Source of the DNA: Tubiluchus corallicola
Lineage: Eukaryota; Priapulida; Priapulimorpha; Priapulimorphida; Tubiluchidae
DNA length: 60,000 bases
NCBI GenBank assembly: GCA_030141605.1
Contig: JAQGDQ010000065.1
Location: 434,001 to 494,000, forward strand
Direction of reading: 5' to 3'
Made by a program: the position numbers and the translations under genes. Shown here one piece after another: positions 1-10,879 of this stretch (within the stretch, counting starts at the first letter, position 1; every line of letters begins with the position of its first letter). The notes beneath the pieces are model-generated. The model saw only the letters and a list, made by a program, of their open reading frames with translations, did not search any database and was not told where the DNA came from.

Positions 1-310
1 GGCAAATAAAGATTATATATAGACCACGTTTTTTGGCACTTTCAATGACGCATCGTACATAATCTAAACTCGGTGAATATGAACATCGTTATGAATTTGC
101 ATTTAGAAAGTAGCTGAATTTTCTTATTTTCGTTGTTGTTTTAAAATACTTCGCTGCTAACACTGCTTTTCAGCCTGTTTAGTTTATGGGATTTCAAACA
201 TCAGTTTAGAGCTACTAGTAATTTCTTTGTTTGGTTGATAATCACTGTATAACTTTTAATTTGCAAAGCTTTAATTCCCTTTTGTTTAAAAGCTGTGTGT
301 TTTTAGGCAT
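1..310 (+). repeat. Left copy of a 310 bp direct repeat flanking LINE-A
   Basis: Positions 1-310 match 2955-3264 with no difference I could find by eye. Copy 1 ends at GGCAT and joins LINE sequence at 311. Copy 2 ends at the same GGCAT and continues at 3265 into Rep-A sequence that is also present in the copy near 24.1 kb. The segment therefore belongs to Rep-A and was duplicated when the LINE arrived or later. The left limit cannot be seen because the window starts inside the repeat, so 310 bp is a minimum. Confidence 0.95.
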
Positions 311-2954
311 AGAAAACATACACAGCGCTCTTAAAACAATATAATGTCCACATACTTAATAACAATAAACCTACTCGAATTTCTAAAACATCAGCCACAG
401 TAATCGACCATTTCATTTCGAATAGTGACAATAAATTCGTAGCATATGATACTTTCCCGTGTGATTGTTCAGATCATTATTTCACAATAGTAGATAAAAT
501 GTCCCCACAGCATAACTATAGCCAAAATTCAGTCTGGCATTTAATGAGAGACTACGCCCAATACAGTAAACATTCATACTTAATCGACTTAGCTAAAATG
601 AACTGGGCCTCTATATATATATATGACTGATAAAATAGATACACACGTAAATATTCTGATTAATGATGTCGAATATTACCTTAATGTACATGCACCATAT
701 AAAAACGTAAAACAACTACCAAAGCAAAGCAAACTCAATAACGAAAGTACCTGGACAACACTTGAAGTTGACAAACTAAGAATAACGAAAAACAGAATGT
801 ATAATATATGGGAAAAGAACAAAACTAAAAACAATCATAACAATTATAAAACAAGAGAAATCAGTTTAATAATCTTAATAAATGCTTGAGAAATAAACAT
901 ATAAAACAACAATGTAAAAACGCAACAAAAACTAAAGAAAAGTGGAAAATTATTAACAATGTAGTAAATAGTTGCCGTAACACTAACTAACGCGGATTGA
1001 CGAAATTAAATTTTCGCGGACACTGTTATTACAAAGTCCAAAGATATTGCCTACGCGCTAAATACAACATTCTTGAATCTTGGAATTTTAATGGAGTGGC
1101 TTCTCAAATTAGCAATAATATCATTAACAAATTTAAAAACAAATCGACTAACACAGTTTCTCATTCACAAGCGTCACAGTAGGAGAAATTATGGACATAT
1201 TAAATAACCTAAATTTTAACAAAGGGAGTGGACCATCAAATATTCCTATCAAAATTCTAAATGACAGTGCATCTGTAATAGCCCTGCATATCACTTACAT
1301 TGATAATCAGATAGTTATGAGAGGCGAATTTCCAACTGTATGTAAAATGGCAAACGTGACTCCAATCCACAAAAAAGATCCAAAATGGGACCCCATGAAT
1401 TATCGCCCAATTTCCGCAAAATATGTTGTTTTGGCAAAGGATTATTTATGATCAGATAAATTCATACGTAAATAAACATGAACTTTTATCAAAACATCAG
1501 TTTTGGCTTCCGTAAACACCATTCAATCATTGACCCCCTAATACACACTACAGAAAATTGGAGACATAGCCTAGGCAACAAGCAATACATTTTAGTGGCA
1601 TTTTTGGATTTAAGTAAAGCATTCGGTAGCATTAATCACGAACTACTTTTCGATAAATGGGATTTGATTCGATATCGTTAAAACTGATAGAAAATTATCT
1701 CAAAGATAGACAAGAACGAGTAAGGTTAGATACAAGCAATTTTTCTGACTAAGCCATGTTAAAGAGAGGAACACTACTAGGTCCGTTATTATTTTGCCTA
1801 TATATAAACAACATATCCAGTGTATTACAACACTCACAAATTACACAATACGCTGATGACGCTACAATTTACTTAGCCCACGAAAATATCCAAACTGCAA
1901 AAAATTATTTAGAAAAAGATATAAAAATATAAATATGGCATTTAGTCACTACAAGCTAAAAATGAATAACGATAAAACAGAATTCATGATACTGTCACCC
2001 CCATTAAATACTAACGATGCGTCATCAACCACTTTGACAATAGATAATGCTGTAATCAAACAAACTAATAATGTTAAATTTCTGGGCATACAGGTAGACA
2101 ATAATCTTTCATGGGATGAACACTTTAATAACATATACACAAATTTAGCATCTAGCACATCATATCTCCGACAAGTTAAAGGACAACTAACAAAACAAAC
2201 TAAGACACTAATATATAAAACTTTAATTCTACTACACTTCTTATATGGATGTGCGCTACTTCAAAATCCAAAAGAGAAAATTACTTAATAATAAATCTCT
2301 TTCAGAACTATGCATTGAGATTGATAGCTGGGTACTCGTACAAACGTAAGATAGGTAGACAAAAATTCAAAGCTTCAACAACTAACAAGAAAGACTTTAA
2401 AATTTCCAGTTATTGAAGCACACAAAGAATATTTTACTCTGCTTTTTATATTTAAATACATTAACAACATCAGCAAACCATTCCAAAATAACAGATTTAC
2501 CTTTTTTCCAAATCCTATCGTTAATTCCAGAACAAGCAATCTAAAACAAATTAGGACAAATACTTACTATGGAACGAACTCTGTAATCAAACAAGCAATT
2601 TTACTTTGGAATTCTCTACCATTACAGGTTAAACAAATCAAGTCCCTATCAGCATTTAAAACAAAATTAAAATCACTAATATTAACCAGATATGAAATGC
2701 CATCACACCAGTACGACAACATACACACTAATTCAGAATTTATATATCCACGGCCATATTAATTAAATTATAATTTTTAATATTTTTGTGAATAGTTGTA
2801 AATACGTTCTATTTTCATTCGTCGTTACTTTCCATTACTGCACAGTAGTTTAGCTTGCACTGACGCATTTGCCTTTAGCAAATGTTTTTATTAACTAACA
2901 CTGATTGATCGTCTCGGTAAATTTTTCATTCAGTGATTATCAGTGTATATTAAT
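311..2954 (+). mobile_element. LINE-A: 5'-truncated non-LTR retrotransposon inside Rep-A
   Basis: A plus-strand LINE remnant. It starts within the C-terminal part of an APE-type endonuclease and runs through reverse transcriptase to a C-terminal end at about 2762, followed by about 190 bp of 3' noncoding sequence. The reading frame is broken roughly every 50-120 codons, so the copy is dead. It lies between the direct repeats at 1-310 and 2955-3264. Its C-terminal segment resembles LINE-C (15.5-16.9 kb), and its endonuclease-RT linker resembles the minus-strand fragment at 43.2-43.8 kb, so I group the three as one clade, probably in the Jockey/CR1 assemblage. That clade placement is inference from motif style only. 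Confidence 0.85.
364..2762 (+). pseudogene. LINE-A ORF2 remnant (endonuclease end, RT, C-terminus)
   Basis: From 364 a frame reads the end of an endonuclease domain with a terminal SDHY motif, then an EN-RT linker, and hits a stop just after a TA run near 613-624. The RT continues in several frames: the fingers block with an NYRPIS motif (1191-1451), a GFRKHHS motif and the palm A motif FLDLSKAF (1478-1681), then GTLLGPLLF and the catalytic YADD (about 1770-1870), then the thumb/C-terminal part with KFLGI (1935-2288). The C-terminus ends PRPY before a TAA at 2760-2762. At least six frameshifts or stops are needed to follow it, so no functional protein is possible. In active relatives this protein nicks DNA and performs target-primed reverse transcription. 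Confidence 0.85.
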
Positions 2955-4105
2955 GGCAAATAAAGATTATATATAGACCACGTTTTTTGGCACTTTCAAT
3001 GACGCATCGTACATAATCTAAACTCGGTGAATATGAACATCGTTATGAATTTGCATTTAGAAAGTAGCTGAATTTTCTTATTTTCGTTGTTGTTTTAAAA
3101 TACTTCGCTGCTAACACTGCTTTTCAGCCTGTTTAGTTTATGGGATTTCAAACATCAGTTTAGAGCTACTAGTAATTTCTTTGTTTGGTTGATAATCACT
3201 GTATAACTTTTAATTTGCAAAGCTTTAATTCCCTTTTGTTTAAAAGCTGTGTGTTTTTAGGCATTTACGATAGAAGGAAAATAGCTACATTCGTGTTTCT
3301 GAGTACTCTCTGAGTTTCTGAGAACTGCATATAGCTTATACCTGTGTTCATATCACACGCAGGTTGTTGCGTCGGCATTACCACCTTGGCTGTTACGCTT
3401 TTACCAACTTGAGGCAACGTGATTAATAAACCGTTAATGTTATTTAGTATTTCTAGCTATCAATTATTATTGTCATTGTTATGAAAACTTGTACAAGTTT
3501 ATTTTAATTTGATTACAGTTATCTTTTTTATTCGTATAATCACATAATCACATAATCACTTTCATTTAGAGGCATTAAGTAGCTCTGAAACTTGCGACAT
3601 TTGTGTAACGTGTAGTTTATTCCCACAAAAACTATGTAACTGTTCAGGCTATCCAGTGCTGCGTCATTTAGGTAGCTGTGCTTGTAAACATTTTTTAATA
3701 AAAGTGTGCTAGGTGTTACTGTTTTAAATTTAGTGACATTGTTAATCTGGCTGAATCAGACCTCGGATAACTCACACCGACCTCCTTATATATGCTTGGC
3801 CGGGGTGGTCAGGGGGGGGGGATTATGAACCGAACAGGTGACTGTGCATTACATTTATTCATAGGCACCAGGCCAGTCAACCTGCAGGTAATGTTATGAT
3901 CTCCACCTTAAACTAGGAAGCCCATAATGTTGCCTGCAATTGGTTGAGCAGTAGTTTCCTGTAGAAAAAACTATCATCTGACATCGTCAGTTGTCTGTGT
4001 TCTGTCATCCTTCTCCTGTCTGCCTGCCAAGTGTCGTTTTAGTCCTTTCAGATTTGAAGCATTGTCGTCAGGTTTTGTTTTTTGTTGTTCTTCTCAGTCA
4101 TCCAG
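2955..4105 (+). repeat. Rep-A copy 1 (about 1.15 kb dispersed repeat of unknown type)
   Basis: This block is clearly related to the reverse complement of about 23195-24430, with long matching stretches separated by small indels. Shared landmarks include CACGATAGAAGG-like sequence, AACTATGTAACTGTTCAGGC, GAATCAGA.CTCGG, GGCACCAGGCCA and GAAGCATTGTC near the end. Both copies contain an imperfect inverted repeat with arms of about 14 bp and a loop of about 24 bp (copy 1 near 3883-3937). I see no convincing ORF shared by both copies, no terminal TG..CA pair and no transposase or RT motif. It could be an LTR, a nonautonomous DNA transposon or a LINE 3' region; the sequence does not decide. Confidence 0.8.
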
Positions 4106-4109
4106 TCTC

Positions 4110-4256
4110 AGTCATCAATTCATTACAATTCATTTCAATTCAATTCAACTTTAATTTCTCAATAGCAGTTAAAATTCGACATAATTATTTTTACACTTCA
4201 CTGTAACTGAGAAGGAGCAGCGAAAGACCTATTGGTCACTTGACCAGCTGCCCCTT
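4110..4256 (-). mobile_element. LINE 3' end with (GAATT)n-like tail
   Basis: Read on the minus strand, the segment from 4256 to 4110 ends in AAATTAAAGTTGAATTGAAT followed by imperfect repeats of the pentamer. A terminal short tandem repeat after an AATAAAG-like end is characteristic of CR1/L2-type LINE 3' ends. It abuts the right edge of Rep-A copy 1. It is only a tail: no coding sequence is attached. Confidence 0.5.
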
Positions 4257-4300
4257 ATTAAAAATACAAGTTTACTTACAGGCGCATGACATTTTTAGGT

Positions 4301-4303
<3 letters not shown>

Positions 4304-4338
<35 letters not shown>
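4304..4338. repeat. (TA)n microsatellite
   Basis: An uninterrupted TA dinucleotide run of about 35 bp, followed by low-complexity AT-rich sequence. Confidence 0.95.
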
Positions 4339-4346
<8 letters not shown>

Positions 4347-4544
4347 GTATTAAAAATAAATTTGGTATTAAATTAAGTACTAAGTAGCAGAAATGTACAT
4401 TTAATCTAGTAAAATTTTTAAAGGCTGCAAAAATAGTAAGCGAGAATTTCTTGAGAAATGAATCCGAGGTTACATTTTGAATAATAATAATAGTTATACT
4501 ATATGCATAAATTTATGGAAAACAGAAACAGTAATGTCAAGATG

Positions 4545-5150
4545 CAATACAAAAAGTCAATAAATACATCTCATATCAAATGAAAGCAAAAAAACTAAAC
4601 AAAATTCTTCAAGGCAAGCAAAAATTATTAAATCATAAAAGGATTATATCAAGCAAAACGTAACTCAAGGTAAAAAGAAATTATCACAAGCCAAGCAAAA
4701 ACGGAACTCATCTTAAAGCAAAAAATTATATCAAGCAAAAGCAACAAAAATCAATTCAAAGCAGAAATGCAATTCAAAGCACAGCATCAAGCAAAAAATT
4801 AAAGGAATTCAATGTAGAGCAAAAAATAATATCAAACAAAAGCAACAAAAATCTACTCAAAGCAAAAACGAATTCGACTCAGAATAAAAGAAAGTTATCA
4901 CAAGCAATGCAAAACGGAATTTAACTTATAGCACAAAATTATATCAAACAAAATCAAACTCAAAGCGAAAATTTTATAAAGCAAATGCAATTTAACTGAA
5001 AGTAAAAGGAAATTATCACAAGCAAAGCAAAACAGAATTCAACCTAGGACAAAAATTATATCACACAAGAGCAACAAAAATCAAACTCAAGAGCAAAAAC
5101 AAAATTCAGTTTAGATCAAAACATATATCAAGCAACAGTAACAAAAATCA
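4545..5150. repeat. Degenerate A-rich tandem array
   Basis: Variants of a composite unit recur: a block with TTATCACAAGC.AAGCAAAA, then GGAATTCAA, then AAAAATTATATCAAGCAAAA, then GCAACAAAAATCAA. Recognisable repeats of the full set start near 4673, 4885 and 4990, with shorter partial units between. The strand is strongly purine-biased with very few Gs outside AAGC. There is no long ORF. It looks like an old, diverged minisatellite. Confidence 0.65.
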
Positions 5151-5159
5151 GCGCAAGGC

Positions 5160-6690
5160 GAAATATTGTCCGCCTTTTTCGCAAACAACTTATTAATTAA
5201 TTGATTAATTAATTGAATGATTCATCCACACGCTTAAAGACAGTTAATTGTATAACTGATTAACTGCCCGACTCCCAGAGCTTTGGTCAGGTCGATAGGG
5301 CTATGATGATTTCCCGCACGACCTAAGCCGCGAAATATGCGTTGTGAGAATATGTCTTTATCGCTCGAGTTATCAAGCTGGCTTCCGCAGTAAGCCTTTC
5401 AGTGTGAATATACCAAGTTCGTATAAGCAGATATTTAACGAGAATGTTCTTTAGTAACTTCTTGAATAGCAAAGCAACTCAACAATCATTTAAAGTGATG
5501 AAAGTTTTATTTTGACAAGTTCCACAATTTAATCAAAAGCTAAGAGGTCACTTTAACAAATCTTTAACTTATGCGCTTGTAGGCGCTTACAACTAAAGCG
5601 GTTTATTCAGAATGATAATCCGATTAACGATTAAGCAACAAATTGCTCGCACTTATGGTGCCAAAGTTACAGTAACAAAGAAATAATAGTAAAGTCACTT
5701 AACTTGTGGCCTGGCCAACCTAACAACTGTAATTGGCCATATCCAGACTCCTAAACGAGACTCTTAGCATCAGAGGTTTGCTTTTACAAACGAAGCAGAA
5801 TTCTTCCACGCTGAGCTAAAGATTGTGACTTCTTTCCAAAGATCGTCTCGTAGTTCCACGAAAGCTCTGCTCTCCTCGCAATCCCAGCAACAACTCTCTT
5901 CCCAGAGCTCGTACATACGTTTTTGAATCGATGGTCACTTCACATGACATTCGTCAGTGACACGTTACAGAGCTCCCTTGGCTGCCCATCCAAAGATGGT
6001 ACCTGTGATTTTGATGATACCCGAGGTCACCGAGGACAGCAATTTATTGTCTCAGACCTTAGAGCATAGCTGGAGACACTGGACTAATTATCAATTGGTG
6101 ACAATCACCTGTTTTGAACAATAAGCTATTCTGACCAGCGGTCAGTCAAACTAGGAAATTGCGTCTCTCCGTACCACTGTGTCTCGAACTTACTGGGCTA
6201 ATGATAATAGAGTTCATTTAGGCTATTCTGCATTTATTTAACATTTCAATATTTTACAATTTACCAACCTCTGATACTTTAACTCATTAAATTCAAGATA
6301 CAAGCTGAGTGAGTCACTTGTGATCAAATCGCATAAACTTTATTATCTAATCTATTAAGATTAATCTAGTTCCAAACTCTTATCAATTAATTCTCTAATT
6401 AATTTTTTAATTAATTCCTTATTTCAAAATAAATTCACAACAGAAACTCAAAAATCAAAACAGGGCTAGAACAACATGTATAATTTGGCTAGCAGAATTT
6501 GTGTGATGCAACATTCAATCCAAAGGCAAAGCAGGGTAGCAGAATATGTTCATGCAATGAATAAAACTTTCTGAATACTGGTACTTACAGTCCCAAAGAT
6601 TTTTACATGCCTTCAACAAAGACAATTCATTTAGGTTCACTTGATTTTTTGGATGTAATCGGTTTCTAAACAAATCGGTTTATAAAGTGA
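5160..6690. other. No recognised gene (5.16-6.69 kb)
   Basis: I see no ORF with recognisable motifs and no clear repeat relationship to the rest of the window. Small TTAATTAATTGATTAATTAA-type runs occur near 5190-5215 and 6385-6420. A short stretch near 5795-5830 weakly resembles an RNA polymerase III A box on the minus strand, but no B box follows at tRNA spacing. Confidence 0.5.
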
Positions 6691-6728
6691 CCAATTTATA
6701 AACACTGTACTGTGCAAAAAATACAATT

Positions 6729-9484
6729 TTAAACAATATTCATTATTTTATTTTCCAATTCAATTAAACTTAATTCCAGTATACTAAATGTACTTTTCAA
6801 TAAGTTGCTTTTTGTAATTTTACTTAGTTGTAATAAAGATGTGCAGGTGGTTATTGAAGTATCTAAGGCGTTCCAGAGTTTGATTCCATTCATTATGTTG
6901 GAGTGTGTTTACGCCAAATGATGTTTTATATCGGGGCTGGTAATAAAAACCACTTGTTGCTGCTCGAGTTTCAAAAGTGTGAATATCGCTAACCTTTTGG
7001 AAATAATTTGTTTTTGAATAACATTTAGTTTTCGAGTAATTTACAGATAACTTATTGGCTTTCTACCAAATTAAAATGTTTTCGAATTCTTCGTTCGTTC
7101 GTTGTTGGAAGCGATTTATGTCTGAAGCAGCAAGGAATAGGTTTAGTCGGCGAAGAGGCGTGTATTGAAATTGGAAACAAGCGGCATATTGTTCATGTAT
7201 ATAAGAAACAAAAGTGGTCCTAATGCTGAGCCTATTCCACAGTTTATCTTGAGTAAATTAGAAGCATTGTTTTGTACAACTGTATATTGTTGTCTGTTTG
7301 TTAGATAATTTGTTAATAGTTTTAATGTGTTACCTCGTATGCCACAGTGATTAAGTTTATGTAAGATTATATCATGGGAGACCGAGTCAAAAGCTTTAGA
7401 TAAGTCTGGAAAAATTCCACATGTATACGTTCGATTATCTAAATTCTTAAGCATGTTTTCGATGAGTTCTGCTGTAGCTGGAGTGGTTGAATGGTTTTTT
7501 CGGAATCCAAATTGGCATTTTGTGAGTGCACTGCAAGAATTTAGGAAATTGATGAGGCGGTTGTATATAATAATTCCATAGATCTTAGATATAGCAGACA
7601 GTATAGAAATTGGACGATAATTTGTCGGTTTTTCAGGTGAGTCTGCTTTAAATATAGGTGTCACTTTAGCTATTTTGAAAGTCGGGAAAGACTCCTTGTG
7701 TAACTGATAGGGTGAAAAGCTGGGTTAAAACAGGGGCAATTTTATTAGCAGCAAGCTTATAGTATTTAATAGGTATGTTTTCGTGACCATTAGATTTTGA
7801 TTCATTGAGTTTATTAATTTCGGCTTTTATTTCAGTTTGTGTCACTGGGTAGAAAAATATTGTTTTTTCATTTCTGTTTGTTAGATATGAGTCAAAACTA
7901 ACTGGTGATGGCGTATTTTTTTGGCCATATTTTCGCCAATAGATTGGAAAAAGTTGTTAAAAGCATTTGCAATTTCCATTTTATCTGTTAATGTGCGGCC
8001 AATGTATTTGAGTTTATCAGGTGCAGATTGAATTTTGTTATTTTTACCCAGTATGTTATTAACATTCATTCATGCCTTTTTTATATTGTTGTTGTGTAGT
8101 GTAAATAAGTTTTCATAAAAATTTTGCTTAGTAATATTTTTCAGATGATTCAGCCTATTTGAGTATACTTTATACACCTTTCTGTCATATTCCAAAGGTG
8201 ATATTTTATGTGTTTTGTACATTTTGCTTCGTTTTCGAATTGAAGTTGATAACCCTGGAGTAATCCAAGGTTTGTTAAATGTTATGCTTTCCTTTCTTGA
8301 TAAAGTCCTTAAAGGGGCATGGATATTTAGGACATTGGGAAAGTTTTCGAAGAAATTTGTAAAAGCATCATTAGTATCGGTGATATTAACTATGTTTAGT
8401 ATCAATTCTTCAAGATTTTGTGAAAATGACTCCGTATTGAAATTATTTTTATTTCGTACAGTTATTTTAGTTTTAGTTTTGACTAGAACTGACGTGAGCA
8501 GATTCTACAATTATAAATACAGGCAAGTGATCAGCTAACTTCACTAAAAGTATCATACCAGATACTATGTGGTTCTGATATGAGTTTGTATAAAAATGGT
8601 TTACAAGTATTTGTGAAGTATGATTAATTCTGGTCGGATATGTTATTAAGGGTGTATAGCGATTTGTAAATAGCATGTTAAGATAATCATTTACTTGCGA
8701 TTTTTGTTCGTACTGTAGTAGGTTTATATTTGTGTCACCGCAGATATATGCGGTCCTTCCAGATCTGTTTATTTTAGATAAGACTCTTTCAGCCTCTTCC
8801 CGAAAGTGCTGTAGTGAAGTGTTTGCGTGTCTGTATATGACCCCAAAAACGACTGGTTTGCAGTTATTTGCTGTTTTTAATTCTAGCCAAAGTTGCTCTA
8901 CCTGTATTCTACTGGTCAAATTATTTTGTGTTTTTGTAACAGCTATTTGCTAGTCTGTGTCTACTAAAATTGAGATGTTTCGTTTTATATAGATTCCTAC
9001 CCCACCAGCATTTGTTTGTGAATTTACATTTAAAAATAAATAACCTGGTATATCACAAAGAAATGCTGTGTTGCTTTGTAGTTTTGTTTCAGATATGGCA
9101 ATGGCATTTGGTGGGTTATCCTCAAAATGTGCTAATATATCAAGCATGTTTGAGAAGTTTTTTGATAGAGTTCGGGTATTAAAATGTATAAAGAACATGT
9201 CATTTTTATTTACAACTAAATTAGAGTTTTTTCAAAGCAGCGAGCTTGTAGTATTTGCACATATTGAAGTTTGTGTAATGATCTGGATCCTGTTCATCGT
9301 GTTTATTTGGGGTGAAAAGTGATGATAACTTTTTCAAAATATTGCTCATTTGGTTTGAACTGAAAATATCTATTAACTCGCCATTTTTAGTACTTTGAAA
9401 GGGGAAGATTCTATTTATACATGGCTGACAATAAAAAGGAATGTCTGAATTAGGCAACTTTTGAAAGTCTTGCATTGTTATCAT
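6729..9484 (-). pseudogene. LINE-B ORF2 remnant (PHD-like, endonuclease, RT)
   Basis: The 9484-9221 segment has a CQPC pair typical of the Cys-rich N-terminal domain of such ORF2 proteins. 9198-8950 gives the endonuclease N-terminal half, with FIHFNTRTL, SETKL and AGGVGIYI. 8919-8473 gives the second half, with the CGDTNINLL motif and a terminal ADHLPVF. 7664-7143 gives the RT with NYRPIS, QFGFRKNHST, palm A DLSKAFDSV (preceded by FP in place of the usual FL) and LGPLLFLIY, and breaks off at FAD where the catalytic motif should complete. Further along (about 7090-6729) the C-terminal part can be followed with one frameshift to the stop. The protein is not functional. Confidence 0.8.
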
Positions 9485-9648
9485 GGTGCATTTAAGATGA
9501 CATCATTTCCTACAAATTTCACATAACAGGGCATTCTGGTTAATTTTGCAAGCAAGCATACACCCAGTGCAGGGATATTGAATTACCATTTAATTTACAA
9601 CAATTTATATACACAGATGTAGGATATCTATATATAGCTGGGTTTTAT

Positions 9649-10561
9649 CTAAAACATGTTTAAGTCATCTTCACTATTTATTGAGATAACAGGGTTGCTA
9701 TCATTTACTCTCATTTTGATTTTTCCATTTACGGTCCATAAATACTTTATGCTCTTATTTTGTTTTACGTTTCGACATTGAAACAACAGTTTTCTCTTCA
9801 TTTGCATTAGAGATTCATTAATATAGATTTTACTACTGTTATATTTAGCTACGGTAGGCGTATCAGCATTACCTGCATGTCTTCGTTTTGCATAAAATTG
9901 GTTTCTTACATCTCTTCTTGTAAATTTCACCATGATCTTGGGACACATTCCCTTCTTTGGTGGTGGTAACTGGTGAGACAGCTTATATCATTTACAGTCA
10001 AGTTAATATCTGTGGGTGGTGGTAGTTTACTCCTTTCTTGGTGCTCAAGATGATTCGCATCCATGGTTGCAGCCAAACTTAGAACTGTGTCTTCTCCTTC
10101 GATAATAAGGATGCCTGTTATTTCCAGACAGTTCTTTTCTCGTATACATTTTTAATTCATCCAGTTCCTCATCTTTCTCTTTGTTGTCCTTTTCCGGTTT
10201 TTTATTGTTGCTGCCATGGCTTTGTTGTCAATTTTCAGCTCTTTTATTTCAGCCAATGCCTTTGCTAGGTCACTTTTCATTCCGAGATGAAGTTCTGTGA
10301 ATCTTTGATTTTTGATGTTTGAGACTCAATTTTGGTGACCTTTCTCACAAGTGAATTGAGCTCTTGTTGTATACTGTTTAACATTGAAGACAAACTGTGA
10401 TTAGTCTCTTCTTCATCGCTAGAACTTGCTTCGCGCTCATCTGTTGCATATCTCTGTTGTATGGTAGGTTTTGGCGTTACATTGTAATCACTAGCTGAGT
10501 TCTTTGCACTAGATTTTAAATTACGTTTCTTTGGTTTTCTTGACGACATGAGTGGTCTCAC
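9649..10561 (-). pseudogene. LINE-B ORF1 remnant (coiled coil plus FP25-like C-terminal domain)
   Basis: 10561-10277 encodes a basic, Ser-rich N-terminus (MRPLMSSRKPKKRN), then an acidic stretch, then a Leu/Ile heptad-like segment that should form a coiled coil (SSMLNSIQQELNSLVRKV). After a frame-disrupted middle, 9948-9649 encodes a domain with VKFTRRDVRNQFY, NESLMQMKRKLLF and SIKYLWTVNGKIKMRV. This is the pattern of the baculovirus-FP25-like C-terminal domain found in LINE ORF1 proteins, which bind element RNA. It ends at a normal stop. Assignment is from motif style only. Confidence 0.7.
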
Positions 10562-10810
10562 TATGATTTTATTATAAGTTTTCCAGTCGAAATTTCGTCA
10601 GTTTCACTTCAACATCAATTTCGCTAATATAATCCTATTTAATTCTCCTCGTTATATTAATTTCCTTGTGAAATAAACAAGTTTTTCGATAATTTTCTTT
10701 CGGAGCAAATTTTGAACATTCCTCCATTATACGTGGCGCCATCTCATTCAATGTCTAACACCTTTACTGTCTAAGCTTTGGTTTCGTTTTTTCTTTCTTC
10801 AATTTTCTTG

Positions 10811-10872
10811 GCTGTCCGTTATGTAGTCTGCATCACCGATGGCTGAAAAGCAATTTATCGGGTCGCACCTCG
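10811..10872 (+). repeat. Rep-E copy 1 (short interspersed repeat)
   Basis: The segment starting GCTGTCCGTTATG and running through GCATCACCGATGGC to a GGGTCGCACC end matches the reverse complement of 23109-23184 in order and spacing. The other copy ends in a GGGTCGAACCCC element that resembles a polymerase III B box; here it is mutated. Probably a SINE piece. Confidence 0.55.
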
Positions 10873-10879
10873 AAATAAT

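Larger units (their letters stand above)
6690..10760 (-). mobile_element. LINE-B: near full-length two-ORF LINE, L2/CR1-like, inactive
   Basis: Reading from right to left on the minus strand, the order is a 5' region (about 10760-10562), ORF1 (10561-9649), and ORF2 with a Cys-containing N-terminal segment (9484-9221), APE endonuclease (9198-8473), linker (8405-7881), RT (7664-7143) and a C-terminal tail ending at a TAA at 6729-6731. That ORF1/PHD-like/EN/RT order is what L2/CR1-like LINEs show. The copy has frameshifts in every domain, and a deletion beginning at about 7143 removes the catalytic part of the RT palm. I compared the flanks at 6.4-6.7 kb and 10.7-11.0 kb and saw no long direct repeat, unlike LINE-A and LINE-C. 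Confidence 0.85.

Noticed and set aside
5795-5830. A second tRNA or SINE head on the minus strand
   Set aside because: An A-box-like TTTAGCTCAGCGTGG is present but no B box follows at a suitable distance.
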